From: Pseudomonas veronii
Lineage (GTDB): Bacteria > Pseudomonadota > Gammaproteobacteria > Pseudomonadales > Pseudomonadaceae
Length of the DNA: 64,000 nt
Direction of reading: 5' to 3'
NCBI RefSeq assembly: GCF_001439695.1
Contig: NZ_JYLL01000002.1
Span: 347,574-411,573 of the forward strand
Part shown: piece after piece, positions 34,063 through 43,234 of the stretch
How positions within the stretch are numbered: position 1 is the first letter of the stretch
Layout of the letters: each line of letters opens with the position of its first letter
Made by a program: the position numbers and the translations under genes
Notes under the pieces: model-generated
The model's database searches: none
Told to the model about the DNA's origin: nothing
Seen by the model: only the letters and a program-made list of their open reading frames with translations

Positions 34063-36150
34063 ATGGCAAACCCGGACGCCCTGAATCAGCAGCGAGCTTC
34101 TAATCGCCTGCTGCAACCGACCGTCAAATCCCATCTGGCATACACGCTGCTTTGTGCACTGGTCATGATGGTGATGTTCTCCCTGCTGCGCCTGGCGCTG
34201 CTGGCCTACAACCGCGAGATGATCCTCGACACACCGGCCTCGACCTTCCTTGAAGCGTTCGCCAACGGCCTGCGCCTGGACATTCGCCTGGTGGTGTACC
34301 TGACGATCCCCTTGCTGCTGTCACTGTTCAGCGTGCGGGCCATGGCCGCGCGGGGGTTCTTCCGTTTCTGGCTGACCCTTGCCTCCAGCATCGCGCTGTT
34401 CCTGGGCCTGATGGAGATGGACTTCTACCGTGAATTCCACCAGCGCCTCAACGGCCTGGTCTTCCAGTACGTGAAGGAAGACCCGAAAACCGTGATGAGC
34501 ATGCTCTGGTACGGTTTCCCGGTGGTGCGCTATCTGCTGGCCTGGGCCGTCGGCACGCTGATTCTGAGCGTGGCCTTCAAGGGCGCCGACCGGGCGACGC
34601 GTCCACGCGGCCCGTTCAGCGGCGGCAGCATCGGCACCCGCCAGGTGGCGCCGTGGTATTCGCGCATCGCGGTGTTTGTGGTGTGCCTGCTGGTCGCCGT
34701 GGTCGCCGCTCGCGGCACCCTGCGCCAGGGCCCGCCGCTGCGTTGGGGTGACGTCTACACCACCGACTCGAACTTCGCCAACCAATTGGGCCTCAATGGC
34801 ACGTTGTCGTTGATCGCCGCGGCCAAGTCGCGCTTCTCCGAAGAACGCACCAACATCTGGAAGGCCACCCTCGAACAACCACTGGCCACCCAGACCGTGC
34901 GCGACATGCTGGTGTTGCCGCAAGAGAAGCTGGTAGATACCGACACCGCCGCCGTGCGCCGTGATTTCACGCCACCGGCCGAGAAAACCCTGCCGATCAA
35001 GAACGTCGTGGTGATCCTGATGGAGAGCTTCGCCGGTCACTCGGTGGGCGCTCTGGGGCGTCCGGGCAATATCACGCCGTACTTCGACAAACTGTCCAAG
35101 GAAGGCCTGCTGTTCGACCGCTTCTTCTCCAACGGCACCCACACCCACCAGGGTATGTTTGCCACCATGGCGTGCTTCCCGAACTTGCCGGGTTTCGAAT
35201 ACCTGATGCAGACCCCGGAAGGCAGCCACAAGCTGTCGGGCCTGCCGCAGTTGCTCAGTGCGCGCAAGTTTGACGACGTGTATGTCTACAACGGCGACTT
35301 CGCCTGGGACAACCAGTCGGGTTTCTTCAGCAACCAGGGCATGACCAACTTCATCGGCCGCAACGACTTTGTCGACCCGGTGTTCTCCGACCCGACCTGG
35401 GGCGTGTCCGACCAGGACATGTTCAACCGTGGCCTGGAAGAACTGAAAGCGCGTGAAGGCGGCAAGCCGTTCTACGCCCTGCTGCAAACCCTGTCCAACC
35501 ACACGCCGTATGCCTTGCCGACCCCGTTGCCGGTGGAGAAAGTCACCGACCGTGGCAGCCTCAACGAGCATTTGACGGCGATGCGCTACTCCGACTGGGC
35601 CCTCGGCCAGTTCTTTGAAAAGGCCCGCAAGGAGCCGTACTTCAAGGAAACCCTGTTTGTGATCGTGGGCGACCACGGTTTCGGCAACGAGCAGCAGATC
35701 ACCGAGATGGACCTGGGCCGCTTCAACGTGCCGATGCTGATGATTGCTCCGGGCATGCAAGAGAAGTTCGGCGTGCGTGACCACACCGTGGGCACCCAGA
35801 TCGACATCGTGCCGACCATCATGGGCCGTCTGGGTGGCGATACTCTGCACCAGTGCTGGGGGCGTGACCTGCTCAACCTGCCGGAAGGCGACAAGGGTTT
35901 CGGCGTGATCAAGCCTTCGGGCAGCGATCAGACCGTGGCGCTGGTCACCGGCGACCGCGTGCTGGTATTGCCTAAGGAAATGCCACCGAAGCTGTGGGAA
36001 TACGAACTGGGCGCCGAGCCGACCGGTAAAGTGATCGCGGAATCGCCGGACGAGGCAGGGCTGAAACAGAAGCTCGAATCGTTCCTGCAGACCGCGACCA
36101 AAAGTTTGCTGGATAACACCGCCGGTGTTGTCGATGGCAAGCCGGACTGA
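34063..36150 (+). CDS. LTA-synthase-family sulfatase (phosphoglycerol transferase type)
   Basis: 695 residues. Five N-terminal membrane spans (about residues 25-235) are followed by a large periplasmic sulfatase/alkaline-phosphatase domain. Key motifs are KNVVVILMESFAGHSVGALG (metal-binding Glu), SNGTHTHQGMFATMACFPNL (nucleophile Thr), SNHTPYALPTPLP, FVIVGDHGFGNEQQIT (Asp-His pair) and GTQIDIVPTIMG. In Gram-negatives such enzymes transfer phosphoglycerol or phosphoethanolamine to envelope glycans. The substrate is not readable. It is monocistronic and ends in a strong terminator. Confidence 0.9.
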   Translation: MANPDALNQQRASNRLLQPTVKSHLAYTLLCALVMMVMFSLLRLALLAYNREMILDTPASTFLEAFANGLRLDIRLVVYLTIPLLLSLFSVRAMAARGFFRFWLTLASSIALFLGLMEMDFYREFHQRLNGLVFQYVKEDPKTVMSMLWYGFPVVRYLLAWAVGTLILSVAFKGADRATRPRGPFSGGSIGTRQVAPWYSRIAVFVVCLLVAVVAARGTLRQGPPLRWGDVYTTDSNFANQLGLNGTLSLIAAAKSRFSEERTNIWKATLEQPLATQTVRDMLVLPQEKLVDTDTAAVRRDFTPPAEKTLPIKNVVVILMESFAGHSVGALGRPGNITPYFDKLSKEGLLFDRFFSNGTHTHQGMFATMACFPNLPGFEYLMQTPEGSHKLSGLPQLLSARKFDDVYVYNGDFAWDNQSGFFSNQGMTNFIGRNDFVDPVFSDPTWGVSDQDMFNRGLEELKAREGGKPFYALLQTLSNHTPYALPTPLPVEKVTDRGSLNEHLTAMRYSDWALGQFFEKARKEPYFKETLFVIVGDHGFGNEQQITEMDLGRFNVPMLMIAPGMQEKFGVRDHTVGTQIDIVPTIMGRLGGDTLHQCWGRDLLNLPEGDKGFGVIKPSGSDQTVALVTGDRVLVLPKEMPPKLWEYELGAEPTGKVIAESPDEAGLKQKLESFLQTATKSLLDNTAGVVDGKPD

Positions 36151-36168
36151 TTGACCGGCAATAAAAAA

Positions 36169-36195
36169 GAGGCCTTCATGAAGGCCTCTTTTTTT
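36169..36195 (+). terminator. Intrinsic terminator after the sulfatase
   Basis: Stem GAGGCCTTC/GAAGGCCTC followed by TTTTTTT. It begins 19 bases past the sulfatase stop, and serves also the convergent DUF3309 gene. Confidence 0.92.
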
Positions 36196-36204
36196 GTCCG
36201 GCGT

Positions 36205-36357
36205 TTATATCTTGCCGAGTAACAACAGCACCAGCAGCACCACCAGGACTACGCCGAGAATACCCGATGGACCATAACCCCAGCTACGGGAGTGCGGAAA
36301 CACTGGCAAACCGCCGACCAGCAGGAGAATCAGGATGATGATTAAAATGAGGCTCAT
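36205..36357 (-). CDS. DUF3309 small membrane protein
   Basis: 50 residues from ATG 36357 with AAGGAAA upstream: MSLILIIILILLLVGGLPVF, then HSRSWGYGPSGILGVVLVVL and LLVLLLLGKI. The two spans separated by a Tyr/Gly/Ser-rich turn fit the DUF3309 family found in many proteobacteria, often stress-linked. It is convergent with the sulfatase over the shared terminator. Confidence 0.85.
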   Translation of the reverse strand: MSLILIIILILLLVGGLPVFPHSRSWGYGPSGILGVVLVVLLVLLLLGKI

Positions 36358-36688
36358 AATTGTATTTCCTTATAGGCCTTCTGCAAGGACCGGTTGTTTA
36401 AAGTTAGGCCCGTGGGTTTAATCGCGGACGCCTTAATAACTCCGACTGTGCCGCTTCGCAGAAAATTCCGTGTTTTTTTAAAGCATTTCGAAGACCTGCT
36501 TATTTCTTTTAATGCGTCGCTGAATGCCTGCGCTTAGTTGAAAAAGATTGAACTTAGGGCGTGCCGTGGTATCCGACCCGGCCCGTGGTTTGCTCGGGGC
36601 ATTCATCAATTGGATGGTGCGTGGGTGTAGGAAAAACCTTCGCTACACTGCCGATCACTTCTTCTGTGAACCACAAGGCTATTTTCCT
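36358..36688. other. Gene-free gap before the SDR gene
   Basis: 331 bases, AT-rich between 36420 and 36560. No coding frame with a ribosome binding site and recognisable sequence was found. It holds the divergent promoters of DUF3309 and the SDR; TACACT at 36643-36648 could be an SDR -10 element. Confidence 0.4.
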
Positions 36689-37504
36689 ATGCAAAATCGC
36701 ATGATGATCACCGGTGCCGGGTCCGGCCTGGGTCGCGAAATCGCGCTGCGCTGGGCCCGCGAGGGTTGGCAGTTGGCCTTGTCGGATGTCAGCGAGCCAG
36801 GCTTGCAAGAGACTCTCAGGTTAGTGCGCGAGGCGGGTGGCGATGGCTTTGTCCAGCGCTGCGATGTGCGCGACTACAGCCAGCTCACCGCCTTTGCCCA
36901 GGCCTGCGAGGTCAAGCTGGGCGGGATCGATGTGATCGTCAACAATGCCGGCGTGGCCTCCGGCGGGTTCTTCGCCGAACTGTCGCTGGAAGACTGGGAC
37001 TGGCAGATCGCAATCAACCTGATGGGCGTGGTCAAGGGCTGCAAGGCCTTTCTGCCGCTGCTGGAAAAGAGCAAGGGCCGCATCATCAACATCGCCTCGA
37101 TGGCGGCGCTGATGCAAGGGCCGGCGATGAGCAACTACAACGTGGCCAAGGCGGGCGTGGTGGCGTTGTCGGAGAGCCTGCTGGTGGAACTCAAACAACA
37201 GGAAATCGGGGTTCACGTGGTGTGCCCGTCGTTCTTCCAGACCAACCTGTTGGACTCGTTCCGTGGGCCGACCCCGGCGATGAAGGCGCAGGTGGGCAAG
37301 CTGCTGGAAAGCTCGCCGATCTCGGCGGCGGATATCGCCGATTACATCTATCAGCGGGTGGCCGAGGGCGAGTTCATGATCCTGCCCCACGAACAAGGGC
37401 GGATGGCTTGGGCATTGAAGCAGAAAAACCCGCAGTTGCTGTATGACGAGATGACCGTGATGGCCGACAAAATGCGCGCCAAGGCCCAGGCGATTAAAGG
37501 CTGA
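36689..37504 (+). CDS. Short-chain dehydrogenase/reductase
   Basis: 271 residues from ATG 36689 (MQNRMMITGAGSGLGREIAL), which opens with the NAD(P)-binding TGxxxGxG. NNAG is present (VIVNNAGVASGGF), the catalytic Ser is in INIASMAALMQ and YxxxK in SNYNVAKAGVVALSES. An extended C-terminus follows (EQGRMAWALKQKNPQLLYDE). It oxidises or reduces an alcohol/ketone; the substrate is unknown. AAGG upstream supports the start. Single gene. Confidence 0.92.
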   Translation: MQNRMMITGAGSGLGREIALRWAREGWQLALSDVSEPGLQETLRLVREAGGDGFVQRCDVRDYSQLTAFAQACEVKLGGIDVIVNNAGVASGGFFAELSLEDWDWQIAINLMGVVKGCKAFLPLLEKSKGRIINIASMAALMQGPAMSNYNVAKAGVVALSESLLVELKQQEIGVHVVCPSFFQTNLLDSFRGPTPAMKAQVGKLLESSPISAADIADYIYQRVAEGEFMILPHEQGRMAWALKQKNPQLLYDEMTVMADKMRAKAQAIKG

Positions 37505-37562
37505 GCGGGGCACGGTCGTAAATCTCGGAGCGGGGCTCGGCGCAAAAAAATCATGTGGTCTG

Positions 37563-37601
37563 TCAGGCAAGTTACCTACCGTTGTAGGTGGTGCCTGATT
37601 T
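37563..37601 (+). other. Long hairpin between SDR gene and csrA paralogue
   Basis: Two-part stem: TCAGGCA/TGCCTGA outside and ACCTAC/GTAGGT inside, joined by small bulges with a CGTT loop, followed by TTT. It may be a weak terminator of the SDR gene or a structured part of the csrA leader, which starts 74 bases later. Confidence 0.5.
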
Positions 37602-37674
37602 GACCGCAAGCCGTTGCTGAGCATCACCCAAGCGCGCAAGGTCGGGGTCCTGTCACTCGAAAAGGACAACCGCC

Positions 37675-37872
37675 ATGCTGGTCTTAAGCCGCACCGTAGG
37701 CGAAATCATTTCCATCGGCGATGACATCGCCTTGCACATCCTCGAACTCAACGGTTCCCAGGTGAAGTTCGGGGTTCAAGCCCCGGCCGAGGTGTCGGTC
37801 CACCGCGCCGAGGTGTACCAGAAGATCGTCGAACGCCAGGACACCGCCAGCCATCCGCTGCCCAATCCCTGA
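37675..37872 (+). CDS. CsrA/RsmA-family RNA-binding protein, divergent paralogue
   Basis: 65 residues: [20 protein letters not shown], then [20 protein letters not shown] and [10 protein letters not shown], with a Pro-rich tail. CsrA proteins bind GGA motifs in mRNA leaders and repress translation. R44, needed for RNA binding, is present (VHRAE), but residue 7 is Thr instead of the usual Arg/Lys, and VKFGVQAP replaces VRIGVNAP. It is therefore a minor paralogue, not the main RsmA/RsmE. AAAAGGAC precedes the ATG. Convergent with yheU-like gene. Confidence 0.92.
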   Translation: MLVLSRTVGEIISIGDDIALHILELNGSQVKFGVQAPAEVSVHRAEVYQKIVERQDTASHPLPNP

Positions 37873-37881
37873 ACTGCACCT

Positions 37882-38109
37882 TCAGTCGAACAGGTGCTTG
37901 GGCACGTCGTGCTTGAGCATCAACTGGCATTGCTCGCTGTCGGGGTCGAAGACGATCAATGCCTGGCCCTTGGTCAGTGCCTGGCGCACGCGCAGTACGC
38001 GGGTTTCCAGGGGCGTGTCGTCGCCATTGTCGGTGCCGTCGCGGGTCACGAAGTCTTCGATGAGGCGGGTCAGGGTGTCGACTTCAAGTGCGTCGTAGGG
38101 AATCAGCAT
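37882..38109 (-). CDS. YheU-family protein (UPF0270)
   Basis: 75 residues: MLIPYDALEVDTLTRLIEDF, VTRDGTDNGDDTPLETRVLR, VRQALTKGQALIVFDPDSEQ, closing LMLKHDVPKHLFD. The IPxDxLxxxTLxxLIEEFVxRDGTDYG pattern is that of YheU, a small conserved protein of unknown role. Single gene between csrA and the NAGGN peptidase. Confidence 0.9.
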   Translation of the reverse strand: MLIPYDALEVDTLTRLIEDFVTRDGTDNGDDTPLETRVLRVRQALTKGQALIVFDPDSEQCQLMLKHDVPKHLFD

Positions 38110-38168
38110 ACAAGCCTCTGGGGTTAAGTCCCGGCGATGCTACTGCGCCGGGACCGTTGTTGCCAGTG

Positions 38169-39353
38169 TCAGGACTTCTGGCCGACCAGGCTGTCCACCG
38201 ACGGCACGCGGGTATCGCTCTCCATTTGGGTCTCGTACTCGATCTGATGACTGAACCGATCCAGTGACCCTTGCGCCGGTTGCGCGTCGCTGGCGAACAC
38301 CGGCGGGCTGAGAATGTAAGCGCTCAACAACCGGCTGAGGGCCGCGAGGCTGTCGATGTGGGTGCGCTCGTAGCCGTGGGTCGCATCGCACCCGAACGCC
38401 AGCAGGGCGGTGCGGATGTCGTGGCCGGCGGTGACCGCCGAGTGTGCGTCGCTGAAGTAATAACGAAACAGATCGCGGCGCACCGGCAGGTCATTATCCG
38501 CCGCCAGGCGCAGCAGGTGGCGTGACAGGTGATAGTCATACGGCCCGCCGGAATCCTGCATCGCCACACTGACCGCGTGTTCGCTGGAGTGCTGGCCGGG
38601 GGCGACCGGGGCGATGTCGATGCCGACGAACTCACTGACGTCCCAGGGCAGGGCGGCGGCCGCGCCACTGCCGGTTTCCTCGGTGATGGTGAACAGCGGG
38701 TGACAGTCGATCAGCAAGGGTTCGCCGCTGTCGATGATCGCCTTGAGGGCGGCGAGCAGCGCGGCGACACCGGCTTTGTCGTCAAGGTGACGCGCGCTGA
38801 TATGCCCGCTCTCGGTGAACTCGGGCAGCGGGTCGAACGCCACATAGTCACCGATGCCGATCCCCAGGGAATCGCAATCGGCGCGGGTGGCGCAGTACGC
38901 GTCCAGGCGCAGTTCGACATGGTCCCAACTCACCGGCATTTCATCCACGGCGGTGTTGAACGCATGCCCGGAGGCCATCAGCGGCAACACGCTGCCACGG
39001 ATCACGCCGTTGTCGGTGAACAGGCTGACGCGGCTGCCCTCGGCGAAGCGGCTCGACCAGCAGCCCACCGGAGCGAGGGTCAGGCGGCCGTTGTCCTTGA
39101 TCGCGCGCACGGCGGCGCCGATGGTGTCCAGGTGCGCCGACACTGCGCGGTCGGGGCTGTTTTTCTGGCCCTTGAGGGTGGCGCGGATGGTGCCGCGGCG
39201 CGTCATTTCAAAGGGGATGCCCAGTTCTTCGAGGCGTTCGGCGACGTAGCGCACGATGGTGTCGGTAAACCCGGTCGGGCTGGGAATGGCGAGCATTTCC
39301 AGCAGCACTTTTTGCAGGTAGTTGAGGTCCGGTTCGGGAATGGTTCGGGTCAT
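38169..39353 (-). CDS. NAGGN-system M42-family peptidase
   Basis: 394 residues, third gene of the N-acetylglutaminylglutamine amide operon. M42 glutamyl-aminopeptidase features: LLEMLAIPSPTGFTDTIVRY, DRAVSAHLDTIGAAVRAI (metal His-x-Asp), ARHLDDKAGVAALLAALKAI (bridging Asp), FTITEETGSGAAAALPWDVS (catalytic Glu-Glu) and CDATHGYERTHIDSLAAL. It probably hydrolyses or recycles the osmolyte or its dipeptide precursor. 76 bases follow ngg. Cytoplasmic. A known member of the three-gene NAGGN cluster. Confidence 0.9.
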   Translation of the reverse strand: MTRTIPEPDLNYLQKVLLEMLAIPSPTGFTDTIVRYVAERLEELGIPFEMTRRGTIRATLKGQKNSPDRAVSAHLDTIGAAVRAIKDNGRLTLAPVGCWSSRFAEGSRVSLFTDNGVIRGSVLPLMASGHAFNTAVDEMPVSWDHVELRLDAYCATRADCDSLGIGIGDYVAFDPLPEFTESGHISARHLDDKAGVAALLAALKAIIDSGEPLLIDCHPLFTITEETGSGAAAALPWDVSEFVGIDIAPVAPGQHSSEHAVSVAMQDSGGPYDYHLSRHLLRLAADNDLPVRRDLFRYYFSDAHSAVTAGHDIRTALLAFGCDATHGYERTHIDSLAALSRLLSAYILSPPVFASDAQPAQGSLDRFSHQIEYETQMESDTRVPSVDSLVGQKS

Positions 39354-39428
39354 GGAAACTCCTGATGGGTTGAGGGCATCGATGGTTTCGATGAGGGTGG
39401 AGCGGCGCCGGCCCAGGCAATACTTCGT

Positions 39429-41174
39429 TCAGGCGCTGGGCTGACTGTGCGGAAACAACAAATCCACAAACCGTTCTGCCGTTGGCTGCGGTTCATGATT
39501 GGCCAGCCCGGCCCGTTCGTTGGCTTCGATAAACACGTACTCCGGTTGATCGGCGGCCGACACCATCAGGTCGAGGCCGACCATCGGGATGTCGAGGGCA
39601 CGCGCGGCGCGCACGGCGGCGTCGACCAGCGTCGGATGGAGGATGCCGGTGACGTCTTCCAGGCAGCCGCCGGTGTGCAGGTTGGCGGTGCGGCGCACGG
39701 CCAATTGCGCGCCACGGGGCAGGATGCTGGAGTAGTCATGACCGGCCGCGTGCAGGGTGCGTTCGGTTTCGGCGTCCAGCGGGATTTTGCTTTCGCCGTC
39801 GGTGGCGGCCTGGCGCCGGCGGCTTTGCGCCTCGATCAGGGCGCGGATGGAATGCTGGCCGTCGCCGACCACTTCGGCCGGGCGGCGGATCGCCGCGGCG
39901 ACCACCTCGAAGCCGATCACCAGGATGCGCAGGTCCAGGCCTTCGTGGAAGCTTTCGAGCAAGACCCGGCTGTCGAACTGACGCGCTGCTTCAATCGCCT
40001 GTTGCACCTCTTCGATGGTCTGCAGGTCCACCGCCACGCCCTGGCCCTGTTCACCATCCAGCGGTTTGACCACGATGCGCTGGTGTTGGTCGAGGAACTC
40101 CAGGTTGTCGTCGGCGTTGCCCGCCCGCTGTTGCGCCGGCAGTTTCAACCCGGCGCCCTTGAGCACCTTGTGGGTCAGGCTTTTGTCCTGGCACAGGGTC
40201 ATGCTGATGGCGCTGGTCAGGTCGCTCAACGATTCACGGCAGCGCACGCGGCGCCCGCCATGGCTGAGGGTGAACAGGCCGGCATCGGCGTCGTCTACCT
40301 GCACGTCGATGCCACGGCGATGGGCTTCTTCGACGATGATCCGCGCGTAGGGGTTGAACCCCGCCTGCGGGCCCGGGCCGAGGAACAGTGGCTGGTTGAT
40401 GCCGTTCTTGCGCTTGATCGCAAAGGTGGTCAAGGCACGAAAGCCGAGCTTGGCGTAGAGGCTCTTGGCCTGGCGGTTGTCGTGCAGCACCGACAGGTCC
40501 AGGTAGCTCAGGCCACGGCTCATGAAGTGTTCCACCAGGTGGCGCACCAGCACTTCGCCGACGCCAGGGCGCGTGCAGTGCGGGTCGACCGCCAGGCACC
40601 ACAGGCTGCAACCGTGTTCCGGGTCGTGGAAGGCTTTCTGATGGTTGAGGCCCATCACGCTGCCGATCACCGCGCCGCTGTGTTCGTCCTCGGCCAGCCA
40701 ATACACCGGGCCGCCCGCGTGGCGGGGCGTCAGGCGTTCGGCGTCGACCGGCAGCATGCCGCGCCCCTGGTAGAGCTGGTTGACCGCCTGCCAATCGGCC
40801 GCGGTCTGGACGCGTCGAATACGGAAGCCACGAAACACGCGGGTCGACGGACGATAGTCAGAGAACCACAGGCGCAAGGTGTCGGACGGGTCGAGGAACA
40901 GTTGCTGCGGATCGATCCCGAGGATCTGCTGGGGCGCCGCCACGTACAGTGCGATGTCGCGCTCGCCGGCCTGCTCGTTGAGCAGTTCCTCGGCCAGGCT
41001 GGCCGGGTCGGGAAACGTGTGGCCGATCAACAACCGGCCCCAGCCGCAATGCACCGCGATCGGCTCGGCGGCCAGTGGGCTGCCGTCTTCGGCCAGGCGC
41101 GCTTGCAGGCGCTCGTAGGTCGGCGCCTGGCCTTTGAGCAAGCGTTGGCTGTAAGCCGCTGCGAGAGGTTTCAT
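39429..41174 (-). CDS. ngg: N-acetylglutaminylglutamine synthetase
   Basis: 581 residues. It joins a GNAT acetyltransferase half (AVDPHCTRPGVGEVLVRHLV, LDLSVLHDNRQAKSLYAKLG) to a C-terminal ATP-grasp ligase half (RIVVKPLDGEQGQGVAVDLQ, LLESFHEGLDLRILVIGFEV, VFIEANERAGLAN). It makes the acetylated Gln dipeptide that AsnO amidates to NAGGN, an osmoprotectant. The start is 3 bases beyond the asnO stop, so the two are tightly coupled. Cytoplasmic. Confidence 0.93.
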   Translation of the reverse strand: MKPLAAAYSQRLLKGQAPTYERLQARLAEDGSPLAAEPIAVHCGWGRLLIGHTFPDPASLAEELLNEQAGERDIALYVAAPQQILGIDPQQLFLDPSDTLRLWFSDYRPSTRVFRGFRIRRVQTAADWQAVNQLYQGRGMLPVDAERLTPRHAGGPVYWLAEDEHSGAVIGSVMGLNHQKAFHDPEHGCSLWCLAVDPHCTRPGVGEVLVRHLVEHFMSRGLSYLDLSVLHDNRQAKSLYAKLGFRALTTFAIKRKNGINQPLFLGPGPQAGFNPYARIIVEEAHRRGIDVQVDDADAGLFTLSHGGRRVRCRESLSDLTSAISMTLCQDKSLTHKVLKGAGLKLPAQQRAGNADDNLEFLDQHQRIVVKPLDGEQGQGVAVDLQTIEEVQQAIEAARQFDSRVLLESFHEGLDLRILVIGFEVVAAAIRRPAEVVGDGQHSIRALIEAQSRRRQAATDGESKIPLDAETERTLHAAGHDYSSILPRGAQLAVRRTANLHTGGCLEDVTGILHPTLVDAAVRAARALDIPMVGLDLMVSAADQPEYVFIEANERAGLANHEPQPTAERFVDLLFPHSQPSA

Positions 41175-41177
41175 TGA

Positions 41178-42950
41178 TCAGATTCCTTGTTCGCTGAGCC
41201 ACAGGTTCAGCGCCGCCAGTTGCCACAGCTTGGAGCCGCGCAGCGGGGTGAGTTGACCGTGTGGGTCGGTGAGCAAGCGGTCGAGCATGGCCGGATTGAA
41301 CAGGCCGCGGTCCTGGCTCGGGTCCAGCAGCAACTCGCGGACCCAGTTCAGGGTATCGCCTTGCAAATGCTTGAGGCCGGGCACCGGGAAGTAACCTTTC
41401 TTGCGGTCGATGACTTCACTCGGGATGACTCGACGCGCCGCCTCTTTGAGGACCTGCTTGCCGCCATCGGGCAATTTGAATTTGCCCGGTACGCGGGCCG
41501 ACAGTTCCACCAGGCGGTAGTCGAGAAACGGTGTGCGCGCTTCCAGGCCCCAGGCCATGGTCATGTTGTCGACGCGCTTGACCGGGTCGTCGACCAGCAT
41601 CACCGTGCTGTCCAGGCGCAGCGCCTTGTCTACGGCGGCATCGGCGCCCGGCATCGCGAAATGCTCGCGCACGAAGTCGCCGGCGGCGTCATTGGCGGTC
41701 AGCCATTTCGGCGCGACGGTGGCTGCGTAGTCGTCATGGCTGCGATCGAAAAACGCCTCGCGGTACGCCGCATACGGGTCGCTGGCGCCGTCCACTTGCG
41801 GGTACCAGTGGTAACCGGCGAACAGCTCGTCGGCGCCCTGGCCGCTTTGCACCACTTTGCAGTGCTTGGCCACTTCCCGTGAGAGCAGGTAAAAGGCGAT
41901 GCAGTCGTGGCTGACCATCGGCTCGCTCATGGCGCGGAACGCCGCTGGCAGTTGCTCGATGATCTCGCCCTCGGCGATGCGCAGTTGGTGGTGCCGGGTG
42001 CCGTAGTGCTTGGCGATCAGGTCCGAGTACTGGAACTCGTCGCCGCGTTCGCCGCCGGCGTCTTCAAAGCCGATGGAGAAGGTCGACAGGTCCTGCACGC
42101 CGACCTCGCGCAGCAGACCGACGAGCAGGCTCGAATCGACGCCGCCGGACAGCAGCACGCCGACATCCACCGCGGCGCGTTGGCGGATCGCCACGGCTGC
42201 GCGGGTGCTGTCGAGTACGCGCTCGGTCCAGTCTTCGAGGGTCAGGTGCTGCTCATCTTCATGCGGGCCGTAGGGCAGGGTCCACCAGGTTTTCTGCTCG
42301 GTGTTGCCGTGGGCGTCGATACGCATCCAGCTGGCTGGCGGCAGTTTTTCGATGCCGGCCAGCAGCGTGCGCGGCGCGGGCACCACGGCGTGGAAGTTCA
42401 GGTAATGGTTGAGCGCCACCGGATCGAGCACCGGGTTGATATCGCCGCCCTTGAGCAGGGCCGGCAATGTCGAGGCAAAGCGCAGGCGCTGGCCGGTGCG
42501 CGACAGGTACAAAGGCTTCACGCCGAGACGGTCACGGGCGATGAACAGCCGCTGGGCATCGCGCTCCCAGATCGCAAACGCAAACATGCCGTTGAGCTTG
42601 GGCAGCAGGGCTTCGCCCCAGGCGTGATAGCCCTTGAGCAGCACTTCGGTGTCGCCGCCGGAATAGAAGGCGTAGCCCAGGGCTTCGAGCTCCTGGCGCA
42701 GTTCCGGGAAGTTATAGATCGCGCCGTTGAAGGCCAGGGACAACCCCAGCTGCGCATCGACCATCGGTTGGGCAGAACCGTCCGACAGGTCCATGATTTT
42801 CAGGCGTCGATGGCCCAGGGCAATCGGCCCCTGGGCATGGAAGCCCCAGGCGTCGGGGCCGCGTGGGGCCAAGTGATGGGTGATGCGCTCAATCGCAGCC
42901 AGGTCGGCAGGTTGGGCATCGAAACGTAGTTCTCCAGCTAATCCGCACAT
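41178..42950 (-). CDS. asnO: N-acetylglutaminylglutamine amidotransferase (asparagine-synthase-like)
   Basis: 590 residues of the class II glutamine amidotransferase/asparagine synthase family. Cys2 is the glutaminase nucleophile (MCGLAGELRF). The synthetase half has the PP-loop VGVLLSGGVDSSLLVGLLRE and YHWYPQVDGASDPY-like substrate segments. It amidates the acetyl-dipeptide to give NAGGN. First gene of the operon asnO-ngg-peptidase. The 284-base upstream gap should contain an osmotically controlled promoter. Confidence 0.92.
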   Translation of the reverse strand: MCGLAGELRFDAQPADLAAIERITHHLAPRGPDAWGFHAQGPIALGHRRLKIMDLSDGSAQPMVDAQLGLSLAFNGAIYNFPELRQELEALGYAFYSGGDTEVLLKGYHAWGEALLPKLNGMFAFAIWERDAQRLFIARDRLGVKPLYLSRTGQRLRFASTLPALLKGGDINPVLDPVALNHYLNFHAVVPAPRTLLAGIEKLPPASWMRIDAHGNTEQKTWWTLPYGPHEDEQHLTLEDWTERVLDSTRAAVAIRQRAAVDVGVLLSGGVDSSLLVGLLREVGVQDLSTFSIGFEDAGGERGDEFQYSDLIAKHYGTRHHQLRIAEGEIIEQLPAAFRAMSEPMVSHDCIAFYLLSREVAKHCKVVQSGQGADELFAGYHWYPQVDGASDPYAAYREAFFDRSHDDYAATVAPKWLTANDAAGDFVREHFAMPGADAAVDKALRLDSTVMLVDDPVKRVDNMTMAWGLEARTPFLDYRLVELSARVPGKFKLPDGGKQVLKEAARRVIPSEVIDRKKGYFPVPGLKHLQGDTLNWVRELLLDPSQDRGLFNPAMLDRLLTDPHGQLTPLRGSKLWQLAALNLWLSEQGI

Positions 42951-43234
42951 AAATTCCTTACCGGTTTTTCCGTTGGGGAGGGGTCAATACTCAATACGCC
43001 CAAAAGGCGCGTACCCAGAAACTGACACACGGCTATCAGTGGAGTTTTAGATCAATCTGTTATAAGGCAAACCGCCTTGACTGTTCGGGCGTGAGCCTGC
43101 GCAGCGTGTGGCGGCGGATTTGCGGGTGGTAAATAGGCTTGGCAAATATACAAGTTTTGCGCGGTTTGCCGTTGTGGACCGGCTGTTTGAAGAGGGCCAA
43201 CAGTGTGTCGCTCGGGCGCTTGACCGCGCCGTTG

